A stretch of 64,000 bases of DNA from the NCBI RefSeq assembly GCF_007290395.2, contig NZ_CP041656.2:4526001-4590000 (forward strand). Reading direction: 5' to 3'. The translations under genes and the position numbers were made by a program. Shown one piece after another: positions 1 through 9,024 of this stretch; the stretch's first letter is position 1; each line of letters begins with the position of its first letter. The notes under the pieces are model-generated. The model did no database searches, had not been told where the DNA came from, and saw only the letters and a program-made list of their open reading frames with translations. The DNA is from Bradyrhizobium cosmicum (lineage in GTDB: Bacteria > Pseudomonadota > Alphaproteobacteria > Rhizobiales > Xanthobacteraceae).

Positions 1-295
1 CCATGCGAAAATCGTCGATGCCGGCTTCGCGCAGGCGCGCGCCGCAGAGCAGGCCGCCGAAGCCGCCGCCGACGATGAGCACCTCGGTCTCTTCGCTGAC
101 AGCTTCGCGCGCAAATGCGGGATCGGCCCAGGGATCGTCGAGATAGCGGCCGAAGTCGCCGGTCACTTCGACATACTGCGCCTTGCCTTCGGTGCGCAGA
201 CGGCGGTCGCGCTCGTCGCGATAGCGCGCGCGGAGTGCGTCAATGTCGACCTTAGATTCGCCGGCTGCACCGGTCTTGTGTCTTTCCGCTGACAT
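1..295 (-). CDS. Flavin-containing monooxygenase (Baeyer-Villiger type), N-terminal part
   Basis: This partial gene runs off the left edge, and only the first 98 codons are visible. The start is the ATG read from 295, preceded on the minus strand by a GGAGGAG ribosome binding site. After a charged N-terminal extension, residues about 73-90 form a Rossmann FAD-binding motif (VLIVGGGFGGLLCGARLREA), as in Baeyer-Villiger and related flavoprotein monooxygenases. The segment around residues 40-60 (YLDDPWADPAFAREAV) also resembles the N-terminal extension of cyclohexanone-monooxygenase-like proteins. It diverges from the acyl-CoA ligase at 473, so the two may share a promoter region and a substrate. 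The catalytic part is outside the window, so the subclass is inferred. Confidence 0.75.
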   Translation of the reverse strand, partial: MSAERHKTGAAGESKVDIDALRARYRDERDRRLRTEGKAQYVEVTGDFGRYLDDPWADPAFAREAVSEETEVLIVGGGFGGLLCGARLREAGIDDFRM

Positions 296-390
296 CGATC
301 TCCTCCACCGCGAACGCTGCTTCGCCGGCAGCTCGGATCAGTTAGCCTCGAAAAAGCGCCGCACGCAATCACGCCCCTCGTTTTTTGCGT

Positions 391-408
391 GAACGCCGCG
401 TGGCGTTC
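391..408. promoter_or_regulatory. Inverted repeat in divergent promoter region
   Basis: GAACGCC-GCGT-GGCGTTC has perfect 7-base arms and a 4-base spacer. It sits in the 177-base gap between the divergent monooxygenase and acyl-CoA ligase genes. The position suits an operator for one or both genes. No regulator gene is next to it in the window, so the factor is unknown. Confidence 0.35.
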
Positions 409-472
409 CGCTAACCTTCCGCGCAAATCACAAGCATACGCCGCGCAACGACGTGGCGGACTGGAGGAGACG

Positions 473-2098
473 ATGCAGGGATTGATGATGGACATGCCGC
501 TTCTGATCAGCGGCCTGATCCAGTATGCCGCCGACTATCACGGCGAAGCGGAGATCGTCGCGCGCGAGATCGAAGGCGACATTCATCGCTACTCTTATGC
601 CGACGCCCACCCGCGCATCAAGCGCATGGCGCTGGCGCTCAGGCGGCTCGGCATGAAGCAAGGCGATCGCGTCGGCACGCTGGCCTGGAATACCCATCGT
701 CATTTCGAGATGTTCTATGCCGCACCGGGCATGGGCTATGTACTGCACACCGTCAATCCGCGGCTGTTTCCCGAGCAGCTCGTCTACATCATCAATCACG
801 CCGAGGACCGGCTGCTGTTCGTCGACCGCGCCACGCTGCCGCTGGTCGAAGCGATCGCGCCGCAGCTCAAGACGGTCGAGGCCTATGTGATCATGTCATC
901 GCGCGAGCGGATGCCGGAGACGAGGCTTGCGAACGTGCATTGCTATGAGGAGCTGCTGGAAAAGGAGAACGACGCCGGCTTCGCCTGGCCGGAGTTCGAC
1001 GAAAAATCGGCCTCCACCATCTGCTACACGTCGGGCACGACGGGCAATCCGAAGGGCGTGATCTACTCCCACCGCGCGGCGATCCTGCAGACGATGACCT
1101 GCAGCAGTTTCGACTTCCTGCCCGGACACGTCGAAGGCGTGCGCGAGGTGATGATGCCGATGGCGCCGCTATTCCACGGCAACGGCTGGAACATGCCGTT
1201 CACCGCGCCCTACACCGGCTCGAAGCTGGTGCTGCCCGGCCGCAATTACGAGCCCGACAAACTTTATGAGCTGCTCGAAGGCGAGAAGGTGACGCTGTCG
1301 GCGGGAGTGCCGAGCTTCTGGCTGATCCTGCTCGACTGGCTGGGCCGCACCGGAAACAGATTCTCGACATTGCGTGCAACGCTGTCGTCGGGCTCGGCGC
1401 CGCCACGCGCGATGGTCGAGAAACTCAAGCGCGACTATGGCATCGACTACATCCAGGCCTGGGGCATGACCGAGGCGCTGGGCTGCTCGATGCCGGGCCT
1501 GAGGCCCGGCTCGGAGCATCTCAGCGACATCGAGAAATTCGACCGGCGCCAGGTCTCGGGCCGCGCCTGTTTCGGCACTGCGCTACGCATCGTCGACGAC
1601 GGCGGCAATGAGCTGCCGCGGGACGGCAAGTCCGTCGGACATCTGCGCGCGCGTGGTCCGTGGGTCGCCTCCGGCTACATGAAGTTAGAGGAAGGCCTCG
1701 ACCGCGACGGCTGGCTCATCACCGGCGACATGGCCGTGATCGACAGCCAGGGCCACGTGACGCTGACCGACCGTTCAAAGGACGTCATCAAGTCCGGCGG
1801 CGAATGGATCTCCTCGATCCAGCTCGAGGACGTCGCCCTGTCTCATCCCGACGTGCTGCAGGCCGCAGTGGTCGCGATCAACCACGAGAAATGGCAGGAG
1901 CGTCCCCTGCTCCTCGTCGTCCGCAAGAAGGGCGCGACGGTCGACGGCAAGACACTGCTCGACCACATGCGCCCGAAGATCGCGAGCTGGTGGATGCCGG
2001 ATGCGGTCGAGTTCCTGGAGGAATTCCCGATGACCGGCACCGGCAAGGTGCTCAAATCCGCGCTGCGCGAGAAATTCAAGGAGTACCGCGCGGGTTGA
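473..2098 (+). CDS. AMP-dependent fatty acyl-CoA synthetase (AlkK/FadD-like)
   Basis: This 541-residue member of the acyl-adenylate-forming superfamily activates a carboxylic acid to its CoA thioester through an acyl-AMP. The phosphate-binding loop YTSGTTGNPKGV lies near residues 185-196. The hinge and A8 region reads GWLITGDMAVID...LTDRSKDVIKSGGEWIS. The C-terminal PMTGTGKV motif carries the catalytic lysine near 525. The length and the N-terminal MDMPLLISGLI segment match the AlkK-like medium-chain ligases, a group that also includes methylthiopropionyl-CoA ligases. I chose the ATG at 473 because CTGGAGGAGA precedes it. An upstream in-frame extension to 389 lacks a good ribosome binding site. 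The acid cannot be named from sequence. Confidence 0.85.
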   Translation: MQGLMMDMPLLISGLIQYAADYHGEAEIVAREIEGDIHRYSYADAHPRIKRMALALRRLGMKQGDRVGTLAWNTHRHFEMFYAAPGMGYVLHTVNPRLFPEQLVYIINHAEDRLLFVDRATLPLVEAIAPQLKTVEAYVIMSSRERMPETRLANVHCYEELLEKENDAGFAWPEFDEKSASTICYTSGTTGNPKGVIYSHRAAILQTMTCSSFDFLPGHVEGVREVMMPMAPLFHGNGWNMPFTAPYTGSKLVLPGRNYEPDKLYELLEGEKVTLSAGVPSFWLILLDWLGRTGNRFSTLRATLSSGSAPPRAMVEKLKRDYGIDYIQAWGMTEALGCSMPGLRPGSEHLSDIEKFDRRQVSGRACFGTALRIVDDGGNELPRDGKSVGHLRARGPWVASGYMKLEEGLDRDGWLITGDMAVIDSQGHVTLTDRSKDVIKSGGEWISSIQLEDVALSHPDVLQAAVVAINHEKWQERPLLLVVRKKGATVDGKTLLDHMRPKIASWWMPDAVEFLEEFPMTGTGKVLKSALREKFKEYRAG

Positions 2099-2203
2099 CG
2101 ACGCCCGGTCGCGCAAAGGCCTCACCTTGCGCGATCATCTTCATCTTTTGGTCAATTCGGCAGCGATATACCGGAACGTCGCCAACTTCATGTCGAGGAT
2201 ACC

Positions 2204-3313
2204 ATGGCGTTTTCCGGACTGGGCCTGCATCTCGGCAATCTGTCGCGCCTGTCGAACGCGCAGACGCGCTCGATCAGCCCCGAGAACTTTACCGGCGAGA
2301 AGGGCAAGGGCGGCATGGCGGTCGACGGCGCCGCCGCACGGCAGGCCCGCGACCTCGGCCGGGGCTGGAAGGTCTCGCCCTATGTCGTGATCGAGCCGGG
2401 CGCGACCTTCACGCTCGCCGACATCGTAGGCCAAGGCGCGATCCAGCAGATCTGGATGACGCTGGCGCGCGGGCGGCTGCGCCATTCGATCCTGCGCGTC
2501 TACTGGGACGACCAGACGCTGCCGAGCGTCGAATGCCCGGCCGGCGATTTCTTCGCCTGCGGCTGGGAGGAGTTCGCGCAAGTGTCCTCGCTCGCGGTCT
2601 GCGTCAATCCCGGCCGCGCCTTCAACTGCTATTGGGAGATGCCGTTCCGCAAGCGCGCGCGCTTCACGCTGGAGAACCGCAGCGAGGAGGCCCTCACCGT
2701 CTACTACCAGATCAACTATGCGCTGACCGACGTGCCCGAAGACTGCGCCTATTTCCATGCGCAGTTCCGGCGCACCAATCCGCTGCCGTATAAGGAGGTC
2801 TACACCATCCTCGACGGCGTCCATGGCGCGGGTCATTATGTCGGCACCTACATGGCCTGGGGCGTCAACAACAATGGCTGGTGGGGCGAAGGCGAGATCA
2901 AGTTCTTCCTCGACGGCGACGGCGAATTCCCGACCATCTGCGGCACCGGCACCGAGGATTATTTTTGCGGCGCCTATAATTTCGATCCCCATGTCGCGCA
3001 TGGCGGTCAAGGGCAATCGCGCTACCAGGAATTCACCACGCCCTATGCCGGCCTGCCGCAGGTGATCCGCCCCGACGGCGTCTACAAGTCGCAGCAGCGG
3101 TTCGGTATGTACCGCTGGCACATCCCCGATCCGATACGCTTCGGCTCCGACCTGCGCGTGACGATCCAGGCGCTGGGGTGGCTACAGGGTGTCAAAGAGG
3201 CAAGGTATCTTCCGCTGCAGGACGACATCGCCTCGGTCGCGTTCTGGTATCAGACGCTGCCGACGGCGCCGTTCCCGCAGCTGCCCGGCCCGGACTATCT
3301 CGAAATCGTCTAG
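2204..3313 (+). CDS. DUF2961 / glycoside hydrolase family 172 protein
   Basis: This 369-residue protein has the DUF2961 domain across nearly its full length. DUF2961 defines GH172, whose characterised members act on alpha-D-fructofuranose or D-arabinofuranose linkages. The hallmark GTGTEDYF lies near residues 247-254, with Glu near 251 a likely catalytic acid. It is followed by the aromatic-rich CGAYNF segment. No signal peptide is seen, so it is probably cytoplasmic. The start follows GAGGATACC. It lies 105 bases after the ligase in the same direction with no obvious functional link. The family is clear, but the substrate is not. Confidence 0.8.
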   Translation: MAFSGLGLHLGNLSRLSNAQTRSISPENFTGEKGKGGMAVDGAAARQARDLGRGWKVSPYVVIEPGATFTLADIVGQGAIQQIWMTLARGRLRHSILRVYWDDQTLPSVECPAGDFFACGWEEFAQVSSLAVCVNPGRAFNCYWEMPFRKRARFTLENRSEEALTVYYQINYALTDVPEDCAYFHAQFRRTNPLPYKEVYTILDGVHGAGHYVGTYMAWGVNNNGWWGEGEIKFFLDGDGEFPTICGTGTEDYFCGAYNFDPHVAHGGQGQSRYQEFTTPYAGLPQVIRPDGVYKSQQRFGMYRWHIPDPIRFGSDLRVTIQALGWLQGVKEARYLPLQDDIASVAFWYQTLPTAPFPQLPGPDYLEIV

Positions 3314-3397
3314 GCAGCCCTTCCCTTCGCTCTCGAGATCTGCGCCACCCGGACGTCAAGTCGATCGTCCGGGCGGCGCCTTCGCGTTTGGGACCGG

Positions 3398-3931
3398 CTA
3401 CCAGGAATACTGGAGGCCGACCCGTCCAAGTGCCCTGATGTCGCTCCACGACTGTGCCGGGATCGCCACGCCGAACTCCGTCGCGGTCCGGTTGGAGTTG
3501 GACGTCAGGCTGCCGCGATCGAGACCGAACGCGATGCCCATGGTCAGGGACAGGTTGCCCTGGATCCTGATCATGCCGACGGCTCCGGCGGCATGCTGCC
3601 CGTCGAACACGGCCCAATGGGTCGAGATCGCATAGTTGGTCCCGTCAGGCAGGAACGGATTGACGAGCGACGCGGCCATGGCCGTTCCAGTCGCTGCACG
3701 CGTGATCTGTCGTGCAATGTCGAACTGGCTCTGCACGGTCTGCTGCGCATTCACGCAGGTGTCGGTTCCGGGTATGTAGAAAAAGCCGGCGCCGTAGAGC
3801 GAGCAGACCTTTTCGTATTCGACCGCGGTATGGCCCGGCGTCGGGATCGCCAGAGCAAGGACCGCAGTCGCGAGCAAAGCGCGCAAGCTTCGCCCGAGGA
3901 CGCCTCGTGCCGCGTTGATTTGCTTCCACAT
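3398..3931 (-). CDS. Small exported protein with porin signature (copy B)
   Basis: This 177-residue protein has a cleavable-looking signal ending near TPGHTA. The mature N-terminus carries [18 protein letters not shown], nearly the signature found at the start of rhizobial Omp2/Porin_2-type porins. A full porin would be 400-500 residues, so only the first element is kept. The C-terminal half has alternating hydrophobic stretches and ends in YSW, as outer-membrane strands often do. That region vaguely recalls a short trimeric-autotransporter anchor, which is inference only. ATG at 3931 follows GGAGACAACC. It is a clear paralogue of the gene at 4775-5302. Function is unknown. Confidence 0.7.
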   Translation of the reverse strand: MWKQINAARGVLGRSLRALLATAVLALAIPTPGHTAVEYEKVCSLYGAGFFYIPGTDTCVNAQQTVQSQFDIARQITRAATGTAMAASLVNPFLPDGTNYAISTHWAVFDGQHAAGAVGMIRIQGNLSLTMGIAFGLDRGSLTSNSNRTATEFGVAIPAQSWSDIRALGRVGLQYSW

Positions 3932-3962
3932 GGTTGTCTCCAATCAATGATGAAAACGCGGC

Positions 3963-4721
3963 TCAGTAACGAGCAACGATGGCATCGCCGTTGAAGCGGT
4001 AGTTCACGCCGAGCTTCACGAGATGCAGCTCATGGTCGACGTTCTGGGTGCTGATCCGTGTCGACAACGCGAGCGCAGCTGGAGCGAAATACAAATAGTC
4101 GTATTCCAGTCGCGCCGAGAGATTGCGCGTCAGCGCGTATTCAAGGCCCACGCCGCCGGTCAAACCGGTCCGCTGATGGTTTATGTCGGTCGGAACGGGC
4201 GTGCCGACGAAGGCCTGGTAAGCAATATTGGCCCATGCCACGCCGCCTTTGGCGTAGACCAGCGCGTTATCAAATGCGTAGCCGATGCGACCGGTACCCG
4301 TCGCCAGTGCCTGGTACGACACTGAGAGGCCGGACAAAATGGGGTTCGCCGGATCGACCGGGCGATTGCCCTTGATCGACGCCCAGGAGAGATCGAGCTC
4401 GGCACCGACCACGATGTTGTCGAACTGCCAATTGGCGCCGACCTGCGCACCGGCGATCGCACCCTTCGTATCCATCGTGAATCGGTCTTGCGCGAAGGCG
4501 AAGCTCGGGTCGACCAGACGGCTGCTGCCGACGCCATAGCCGCCGTGAGCGCCGATATAGAAGCCGTTCCACAGCGGCACCGGAGCGACGACCGGAGCCT
4601 TCACCGTCATATCGGCCGCATTCGCGGACGTGGCGGTGAGCGACATGGCAGTGAGAACCGGCGCAACGGCAGCAGCACAGGCGAGGAAGCGGCGCGCCGA
4701 TCGGAGGATGAAGATTGTCAT
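3963..4721 (-). CDS. Outer membrane beta-barrel protein, Omp25/31-like (copy B)
   Basis: This 252-residue protein has a signal peptide (cleavage near TSANA-ADM). Typical start-of-barrel motifs follow (WNGFYIGAHGGYG). Alternating strands continue to a C-terminal LVKLGVNYRFNG stretch, the pattern of the OMP_b-brl / Omp25-Omp31 family of Rhizobiales. It would form an eight-stranded barrel in the outer membrane. ATG at 4721 was chosen because the signal peptide begins there, although the ribosome binding site is weak. It sits 31 bases upstream of the small porin-signature gene and repeats the arrangement seen at 4775-6092. Whether the role is structural or transport is unknown. Confidence 0.85.
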   Translation of the reverse strand: MTIFILRSARRFLACAAAVAPVLTAMSLTATSANAADMTVKAPVVAPVPLWNGFYIGAHGGYGVGSSRLVDPSFAFAQDRFTMDTKGAIAGAQVGANWQFDNIVVGAELDLSWASIKGNRPVDPANPILSGLSVSYQALATGTGRIGYAFDNALVYAKGGVAWANIAYQAFVGTPVPTDINHQRTGLTGGVGLEYALTRNLSARLEYDYLYFAPAALALSTRISTQNVDHELHLVKLGVNYRFNGDAIVARY

Positions 4722-4774
4722 GAGATGATCTTTCAAAATGTCGGAATGAATTATCGGGTGAGGTTTCGCGCGCT

Positions 4775-5302
4775 TCACCAGGCGTACATGAAGCCCGCGC
4801 GGCCAAGGCCGCGGACGTCGTTCCACGATTGCGCCGGGATCGCCGTGCCGTATTCCGTCTGCGTCCGGTTGGTGAGGGAGGTGAGGCTTCCCTTGTCCAG
4901 GCCAAGCGAGAAACCGCCTGAGAACACGAAGTTGCCGGAGACCCGCACCAGGCCCGAGAAGCCCGCGGCGTGCTGGCCGTCATAGGTCGCCCAGTGGGTC
5001 GAGACCGCGTAGTTGGTGCCGGTCGGAAGCCACGGCGCGACGAGCGACGCAGCCATCGCCGTGCCGGTCGAGGCGCGGGTCTGCGCACGCGCGATGTCGA
5101 ACTGGTTCGTCTGGATCTGGTTGGCGTTGCTACAGGTGTCGGTGCCCGGAATGTAGAAGAAGCCGGCGCCGTACAACGAGCAGACCTTGACGTACTCGAC
5201 CGGAGCCGCGTGGCTCGGCGCGGCGATCACGGCGGTGAGGCCGATGGTGACGGCGGCTGCGACCATACGGGCGGCGCGGCGGTTGCTGGAAATGATGGAC
5301 AT
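4775..5302 (-). CDS. Small exported protein with porin signature (copy A)
   Basis: This 175-residue paralogue of the 3398-3931 product has a signal peptide ending near [23 protein letters not shown] follows immediately. There is a central THWATYDGQHAAG segment and a C-terminal FMYAW end. Most conserved positions are shared between the two copies, including the AIPAQSW segment near the C-terminus. The ATG at 5302 is preceded by GGAGAACATC. The gene lies 49 bases after the barrel gene at 5352-6092. It looks like a shortened porin-derived outer-membrane protein, too short to be a classical 16-stranded porin. Function is unknown. Confidence 0.7.
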   Translation of the reverse strand: MSIISSNRRAARMVAAAVTIGLTAVIAAPSHAAPVEYVKVCSLYGAGFFYIPGTDTCSNANQIQTNQFDIARAQTRASTGTAMAASLVAPWLPTGTNYAVSTHWATYDGQHAAGFSGLVRVSGNFVFSGGFSLGLDKGSLTSLTNRTQTEYGTAIPAQSWNDVRGLGRAGFMYAW

Positions 5303-5351
5303 GATGTTCTCCAAATTTCTGCTGAATGATGTTTCGATTGATCTCGGGGCG

Positions 5352-6092
5352 TTAGCGCAGCGGGCCATCGTCGCCATTGAAGCGGATGTTGATGCCGGCC
5401 TTCACCACCTGGACGAAATGCTTGATCTCGGACGTGGTGTCCGGGCTCACCCAACGGAGCGTCTCGGTCGGCAGGAAGATCGCGTTGTATTCGACCTTGG
5501 CCGAGACGTTGCGCAGGAAGGCCACCTCCAGGCCGACGCCGCCCACGGCACCGAACAGGTCTCGGTCGTAGTTGGTGACCTCGGGCGTAAACCGCGACGA
5601 AAGCTCCATGCGCGCATAGGCCGCGCCGCCCTTCGCGTAGGCGAGCCATTGGCCCGATGCGTAACCGACGCGTCCCGTTGCGGTCGCAAGCGCGGTGTAG
5701 CCGACCCCGTTGTTGGTGCTCGACGTGACGATGGGCGAGGTGCTGGTGTTGCCCTTCACAAAGGACCAGGAGCCGTCGATCTCGGCGCCGATGACGTAGT
5801 TGCCCTGCTGCCAGTTGTAGCCGAGCTGCCCGCCGGCGAGCGGCCCGTTGTAGTAGGCAAAGAACGGATTGTTGGCAGGGCTGTTGAGCGGATCGCGAAA
5901 CTCGCTCTTCCCCCAGCCCCAACCACCGTGAACGCCGGCATAGGCGCCAGTCCAGGAGACGACGGGGGCCGGCAGCGGACCGCCGGCGAAAACGGGTGAG
6001 GCGATGATCGCGCTCGCCGCTGCAACGGCGGCTGCGAATCCACGGCAGCGAGTTACGGAGCGTCCTGAATGTGTGTGCATGTCGAGGTCCAT
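5352..6092 (-). CDS. Outer membrane beta-barrel protein, Omp25/31-like (copy A)
   Basis: This protein of up to 246 residues has a signal peptide ending SPVFA-GGP, the barrel-start motif WTGAYAGVHGGWGWG and a C-terminal VVKAGINIRFNG strand. It belongs to the same porin-like small barrel family as the 3963-4721 product. Two starts are possible. ATG at 6092 sits almost against AGAAGGA, and ATG at 6080 is spaced further from it. I report the longer form without firm support. This is the first gene of a four-gene minus-strand run and has a perfect TATAAT about 27 bases upstream. Confidence 0.85.
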   Translation of the reverse strand: MDLDMHTHSGRSVTRCRGFAAAVAAASAIIASPVFAGGPLPAPVVSWTGAYAGVHGGWGWGKSEFRDPLNSPANNPFFAYYNGPLAGGQLGYNWQQGNYVIGAEIDGSWSFVKGNTSTSPIVTSSTNNGVGYTALATATGRVGYASGQWLAYAKGGAAYARMELSSRFTPEVTNYDRDLFGAVGGVGLEVAFLRNVSAKVEYNAIFLPTETLRWVSPDTTSEIKHFVQVVKAGINIRFNGDDGPLR

Positions 6093-6118
6093 TTCCTTCT
6101 CTGAATTTAAGGATGTAT

Positions 6119-6124
6119 ATTATA
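6119..6124 (-). promoter_or_regulatory. Predicted -10 box for the outer-membrane cluster
   Basis: On the minus strand the bases read TATAAT inside an AT-rich stretch, 27 bases before the barrel gene start at 6092. No convincing -35 hexamer is seen at 16-18 bases. The surrounding AT content contrasts with the GC-rich genes and supports a promoter serving the four-gene run down to 3398. Confidence 0.45.
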
Positions 6125-6654
6125 TCTGCGCTATCTTAGATTGAATTTGAGGTCACGACATTTGGGTCAAGCCCCTGCTGGATTTTGAACGAACGAAGCC
6201 GGCGACCACGCACCAGCGGATCGACGGGAAAACCTATTGAGAGTTGGAAGAGCCGGGGCGCGGTCTAGGAAAATGCGCTCCGCGGCTGGTCGATGGGCGA
6301 ACTAAAGACGAGCGAACCCCATGGATGCGCGTCCGAAGTCCCCTTCTCTTGTCATGATTGCAGCCCCCTGCTTCTAATTGAGGCTGATCTTAGGCACCAC
6401 GCGTTGAATTGCCAGTACCGCGACGGCAACAGTTGCAGTTTGTTGCTGCTGGTTGTCTTGCCCGCCTCCTAATCGCGGCACGACGCAAGACAGCCTGTGA
6501 ATAACCGTTAACATGGCAACGTGCCGGGTCTGCCTTGACGCAAGTTGCGGCCGACCGATTGATGAAAAATGGGGCGCATGCCGGGCAACATTGGGCGCGA
6601 TTCGGCGCCAGCCTGCCCCAAAACCAGACCCTGACCGACCTGCAGGAGACCCAG
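6125..6654. other. Long intergenic stretch without a recognised gene
   Basis: About 530 bases separate the outer-membrane cluster from the acyl-CoA dehydrogenase. The part near 6125-6170 is AT-rich and belongs to the upstream promoter. The rest has no convincing coding frame, although an in-frame extension of the dehydrogenase could begin at 6535. No terminator or repeat was recognised. The dehydrogenase promoter is probably in the last 150 bases. Confidence 0.5.
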
Positions 6655-7866
6655 ATGCTCTACCCGATGTCGCCCAAAGTCGTCGAGCTCAAGCGCAAGC
6701 TCGAGAGTTTCATGGACCGGCACATCTATCCGAACGAGGAGCGCTTCTATCGCGAGGCCGAAGAGCTGGGGCCGTGGAAAGTCTATCCCGTCGTCGAGGA
6801 GCTGAAGCCGCTGGCGCGCGCGGAAGGCCTCTGGAATCTGTTCCTGCCGGAGTCGAACCATGGCGCAGGCCTCACCAATCTCGAATATGCCCCGCTCTGC
6901 GAAGTGATGGGCCGCTCGCATCTGGCGCCCGAAGTCTTCAACTGCTCGGCGCCCGACACCGGCAACATGGAAGTGCTGGAGCGTTACGGCACCGAGAAGG
7001 ACAAGGAACGCTGGCTGAAGCCGCTGCTCGCGGGCGAAATCCGCTCCTGCTTCGCCATGACCGAGCCGGCGGTCGCATCATCCGACGCAACCAACATCGA
7101 AAGCTCGATCGTGCGTGACGGCGACCACTACGTCATCAACGGGCGTAAATGGTACACGACGAATGCGACCGACCCGCGCTGCAAGATCTGCATCTTCATG
7201 GGCAAGACCGATCCCGACAATCCAGACCGCCACAGGCAGCAATCCATGATCCTGGTCCCGATGGAGACACCAGGCGTCGAGGTGAAGCGTCCCCTGCCGG
7301 TGTTCGGCTTCTACGGCGTGCCCGACCGTGCCTCCGAAGTCGTCTTCACCAACGTGCGGGTGCCGAAGGAGAACATTCTGCTCGGCGAAGGCCGTGGTTT
7401 CGAGATCGCACAGGGCCGCCTCGGCCCGGGCCGCATCCACCACTGCATGCGACTGATTGGTCTCGCCGAACGCACGCTGGAGAAAATGTGCCGCCGCGTG
7501 CGCAGCCGCGTCGCCTTCGGCAAGCCGGTGTCCGAGCAGACGGTGACGCAGGAGCGCATCGCGGAATCCCGCATCATGATCGAGCAGGCCCGTCTGCTGA
7601 CGTTCAATGCCGCCTACGCGATGGACACGGTCGGCAACAAGGTGGCGAAAGCCGAGATCGCGATGATCAAGGTCGCGGTGCCGAACATGGCCTGCCAGAT
7701 CATCGACTGGGCCATCCAGGCCCATGGCGGCGGCGGCACGTCGAACGATTTCGGGCTGACGCAGGCCTATGCGACCGCGCGTCTGCTGCGTCTTGCCGAC
7801 GGGCCGGACGAGGTCCACAGGAACCAGATCGCACGGTTCGAGCTGAAGAAATTTTCGAACGCGTGA
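6655..7866 (+). CDS. Acyl-CoA dehydrogenase
   Basis: This 403-residue protein would oxidise an acyl-CoA to the 2-enoyl-CoA using FAD and pass electrons to ETF. The FAD- and substrate-binding signature [17 protein letters not shown] sits in the middle domain. The C-terminal helical domain carries the family signature [12 protein letters not shown] and a terminal [14 protein letters not shown]. This wording resembles the ACAD10/11-like group that handles long or branched substrates. ATG at 6655 is supported by GGAG eight bases upstream. The frame is open back to 6535, but that extension looks non-family. The gene stands alone and converges on the HlyD gene. Confidence 0.88.
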   Translation: MLYPMSPKVVELKRKLESFMDRHIYPNEERFYREAEELGPWKVYPVVEELKPLARAEGLWNLFLPESNHGAGLTNLEYAPLCEVMGRSHLAPEVFNCSAPDTGNMEVLERYGTEKDKERWLKPLLAGEIRSCFAMTEPAVASSDATNIESSIVRDGDHYVINGRKWYTTNATDPRCKICIFMGKTDPDNPDRHRQQSMILVPMETPGVEVKRPLPVFGFYGVPDRASEVVFTNVRVPKENILLGEGRGFEIAQGRLGPGRIHHCMRLIGLAERTLEKMCRRVRSRVAFGKPVSEQTVTQERIAESRIMIEQARLLTFNAAYAMDTVGNKVAKAEIAMIKVAVPNMACQIIDWAIQAHGGGGTSNDFGLTQAYATARLLRLADGPDEVHRNQIARFELKKFSNA

Positions 7867-7954
7867 GGAAAGGCAGCAGCAGCTCACCAGCCGGCGCCCT
7901 CTCTTCCTTCTTCCCTTGCAAGGGGGAGAGTGTGCAGCAATGCGCATTGCGCTT

Positions 7955-8821
7955 TCAGTCCAGCACCTCCACCGTCGCCGAGCGCCCTGCGACCAGTGCC
8001 GTGCCATCCGGCACCGGATCCAGCGCGATGCGCACGGGCACGCGCTGGGCGAGGCGCACCCAGCTGAAGGTCGGGTTGACGTTGGCGAGCAGGCTGGCGC
8101 CGTCGGCGCGGTCGCGGTCCTCGATACCGGCGGCGATGCTCTCGACATGACCTGACAGCGTCACCTTCTCGCCCATCAGGCGGATTTGCACCTTGTCGCC
8201 CACACGAATGCGCGCGAGTTTGGTCTCCTCGAAATAGCCTTCCACATGCAGCGTGTCGGTATCGACCAGCGCCATCACGCCCTTCCCGGCTGTGACATAG
8301 GCGCCCGGACGCAGATCCATGTTGGTGATCACGCCGTTCACGGAGGCGTGGACCTCGCTGCGGTCGAGATTGAGCTGGGCCACCGCACGGTCGGCCACGG
8401 CCTGATCGACGGCTGCCTTGGCCTGAAGCTGGGTCGCCAGCACCTGCTCCTGCTTCTGCTGCGACACCGCGTCGGTCGTCAGCGCGCTGTAGCGCTTCAG
8501 ATCGGCATTGGCCTGATCGAGCGTGGCCTGATGACCGGCCACCGCGGCATCGGCCTGCCGCAGCGCCAGCGCGAAACGTTCGCGGTCGATCCGGAACAGC
8601 ACGTCGCCTCGATGGACCTTCTGATTGTCCTTGACCAGCACTTGCGTCACGAAACCGGACACGTCGGGTGCGACCTGCACCACGTCGGCGCGGACACGGC
8701 CGTCGCGGGTCCACGGCGATTCCATGTAATACACCCAGAGCTCGCGGCCGACGACGAGCGCCGCGACGACGGCAAGCACTGTCAGTGCGAGGCGACCGAG
8801 CCAGGGAAAATTCCCTTTCAT
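7955..8821 (-). CDS. HlyD-family membrane fusion protein of aromatic-acid-type efflux pump
   Basis: This 288-residue protein has one N-terminal membrane helix (about residues 7-25) and a biotinyl-lipoyl-like segment (VQVAPDVSGFVTQVLVKDNQKVHRGDVLF). A helical hairpin and the returning barrel half (GVITNMDLRPGAYVTAGKGVMALVD) follow. This is the AaeA/EmrA-like periplasmic adaptor layout. Its ATG overlaps the DUF1656 stop by four bases, so translation is probably coupled. With the FUSC and DUF1656 genes it forms a pump of the p-hydroxybenzoate efflux type (AaeAB with AaeX). The exported compound is unknown. Confidence 0.88.
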   Translation of the reverse strand: MKGNFPWLGRLALTVLAVVAALVVGRELWVYYMESPWTRDGRVRADVVQVAPDVSGFVTQVLVKDNQKVHRGDVLFRIDRERFALALRQADAAVAGHQATLDQANADLKRYSALTTDAVSQQKQEQVLATQLQAKAAVDQAVADRAVAQLNLDRSEVHASVNGVITNMDLRPGAYVTAGKGVMALVDTDTLHVEGYFEETKLARIRVGDKVQIRLMGEKVTLSGHVESIAAGIEDRDRADGASLLANVNPTFSWVRLAQRVPVRIALDPVPDGTALVAGRSATVEVLD

Positions 8822-9024
8822 GAGAGATACTCCGAGAGATAGACGACACCGCCGAGAAGGCAGACGAAAATTGCAAAGTCGAACAGCGCGCGGTGCCAGA
8901 CCAGCCGGTAGAGATCGAAGCGATGCATGAGCCGGCGGAGAATCGCGCTCAGGATATAGGCGACGATGATCCACAGCAGCAGCGCCGGCACGAGCACGCC
9001 ATAGATGTCGATCACATATCTCAT
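8818..9024 (-). CDS. DUF1656 small membrane protein (AaeX-like)
   Basis: This 68-residue protein has two predicted membrane helices (about residues 5-28 and 48-65). DUF1656 proteins are regularly encoded between FUSC and HlyD partners in aromatic-acid efflux operons. The gene overlaps its upstream and downstream neighbours by four bases each (ATGA), which supports a single transcript and a shared complex. The molecular role of the family is not established. Confidence 0.85.
   Translation of the reverse strand: MRYVIDIYGVLVPALLLWIIVAYILSAILRRLMHRFDLYRLVWHRALFDFAIFVCLLGGVVYLSEYLS

Noticed and set aside
1660..2793. 377-codon plus-strand frame overlapping the ligase end and GH172 start
   Set aside because: It is in a different frame from both well-supported genes and very rich in Arg, with no domain.
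2141..3121. Long minus-strand open frame opposite the GH172 gene
   Set aside because: It lies wholly inside a gene with clear family motifs, its translation is low-complexity and rich in Arg and Ala, and it has no recognisable domain. High GC makes such shadow frames common.
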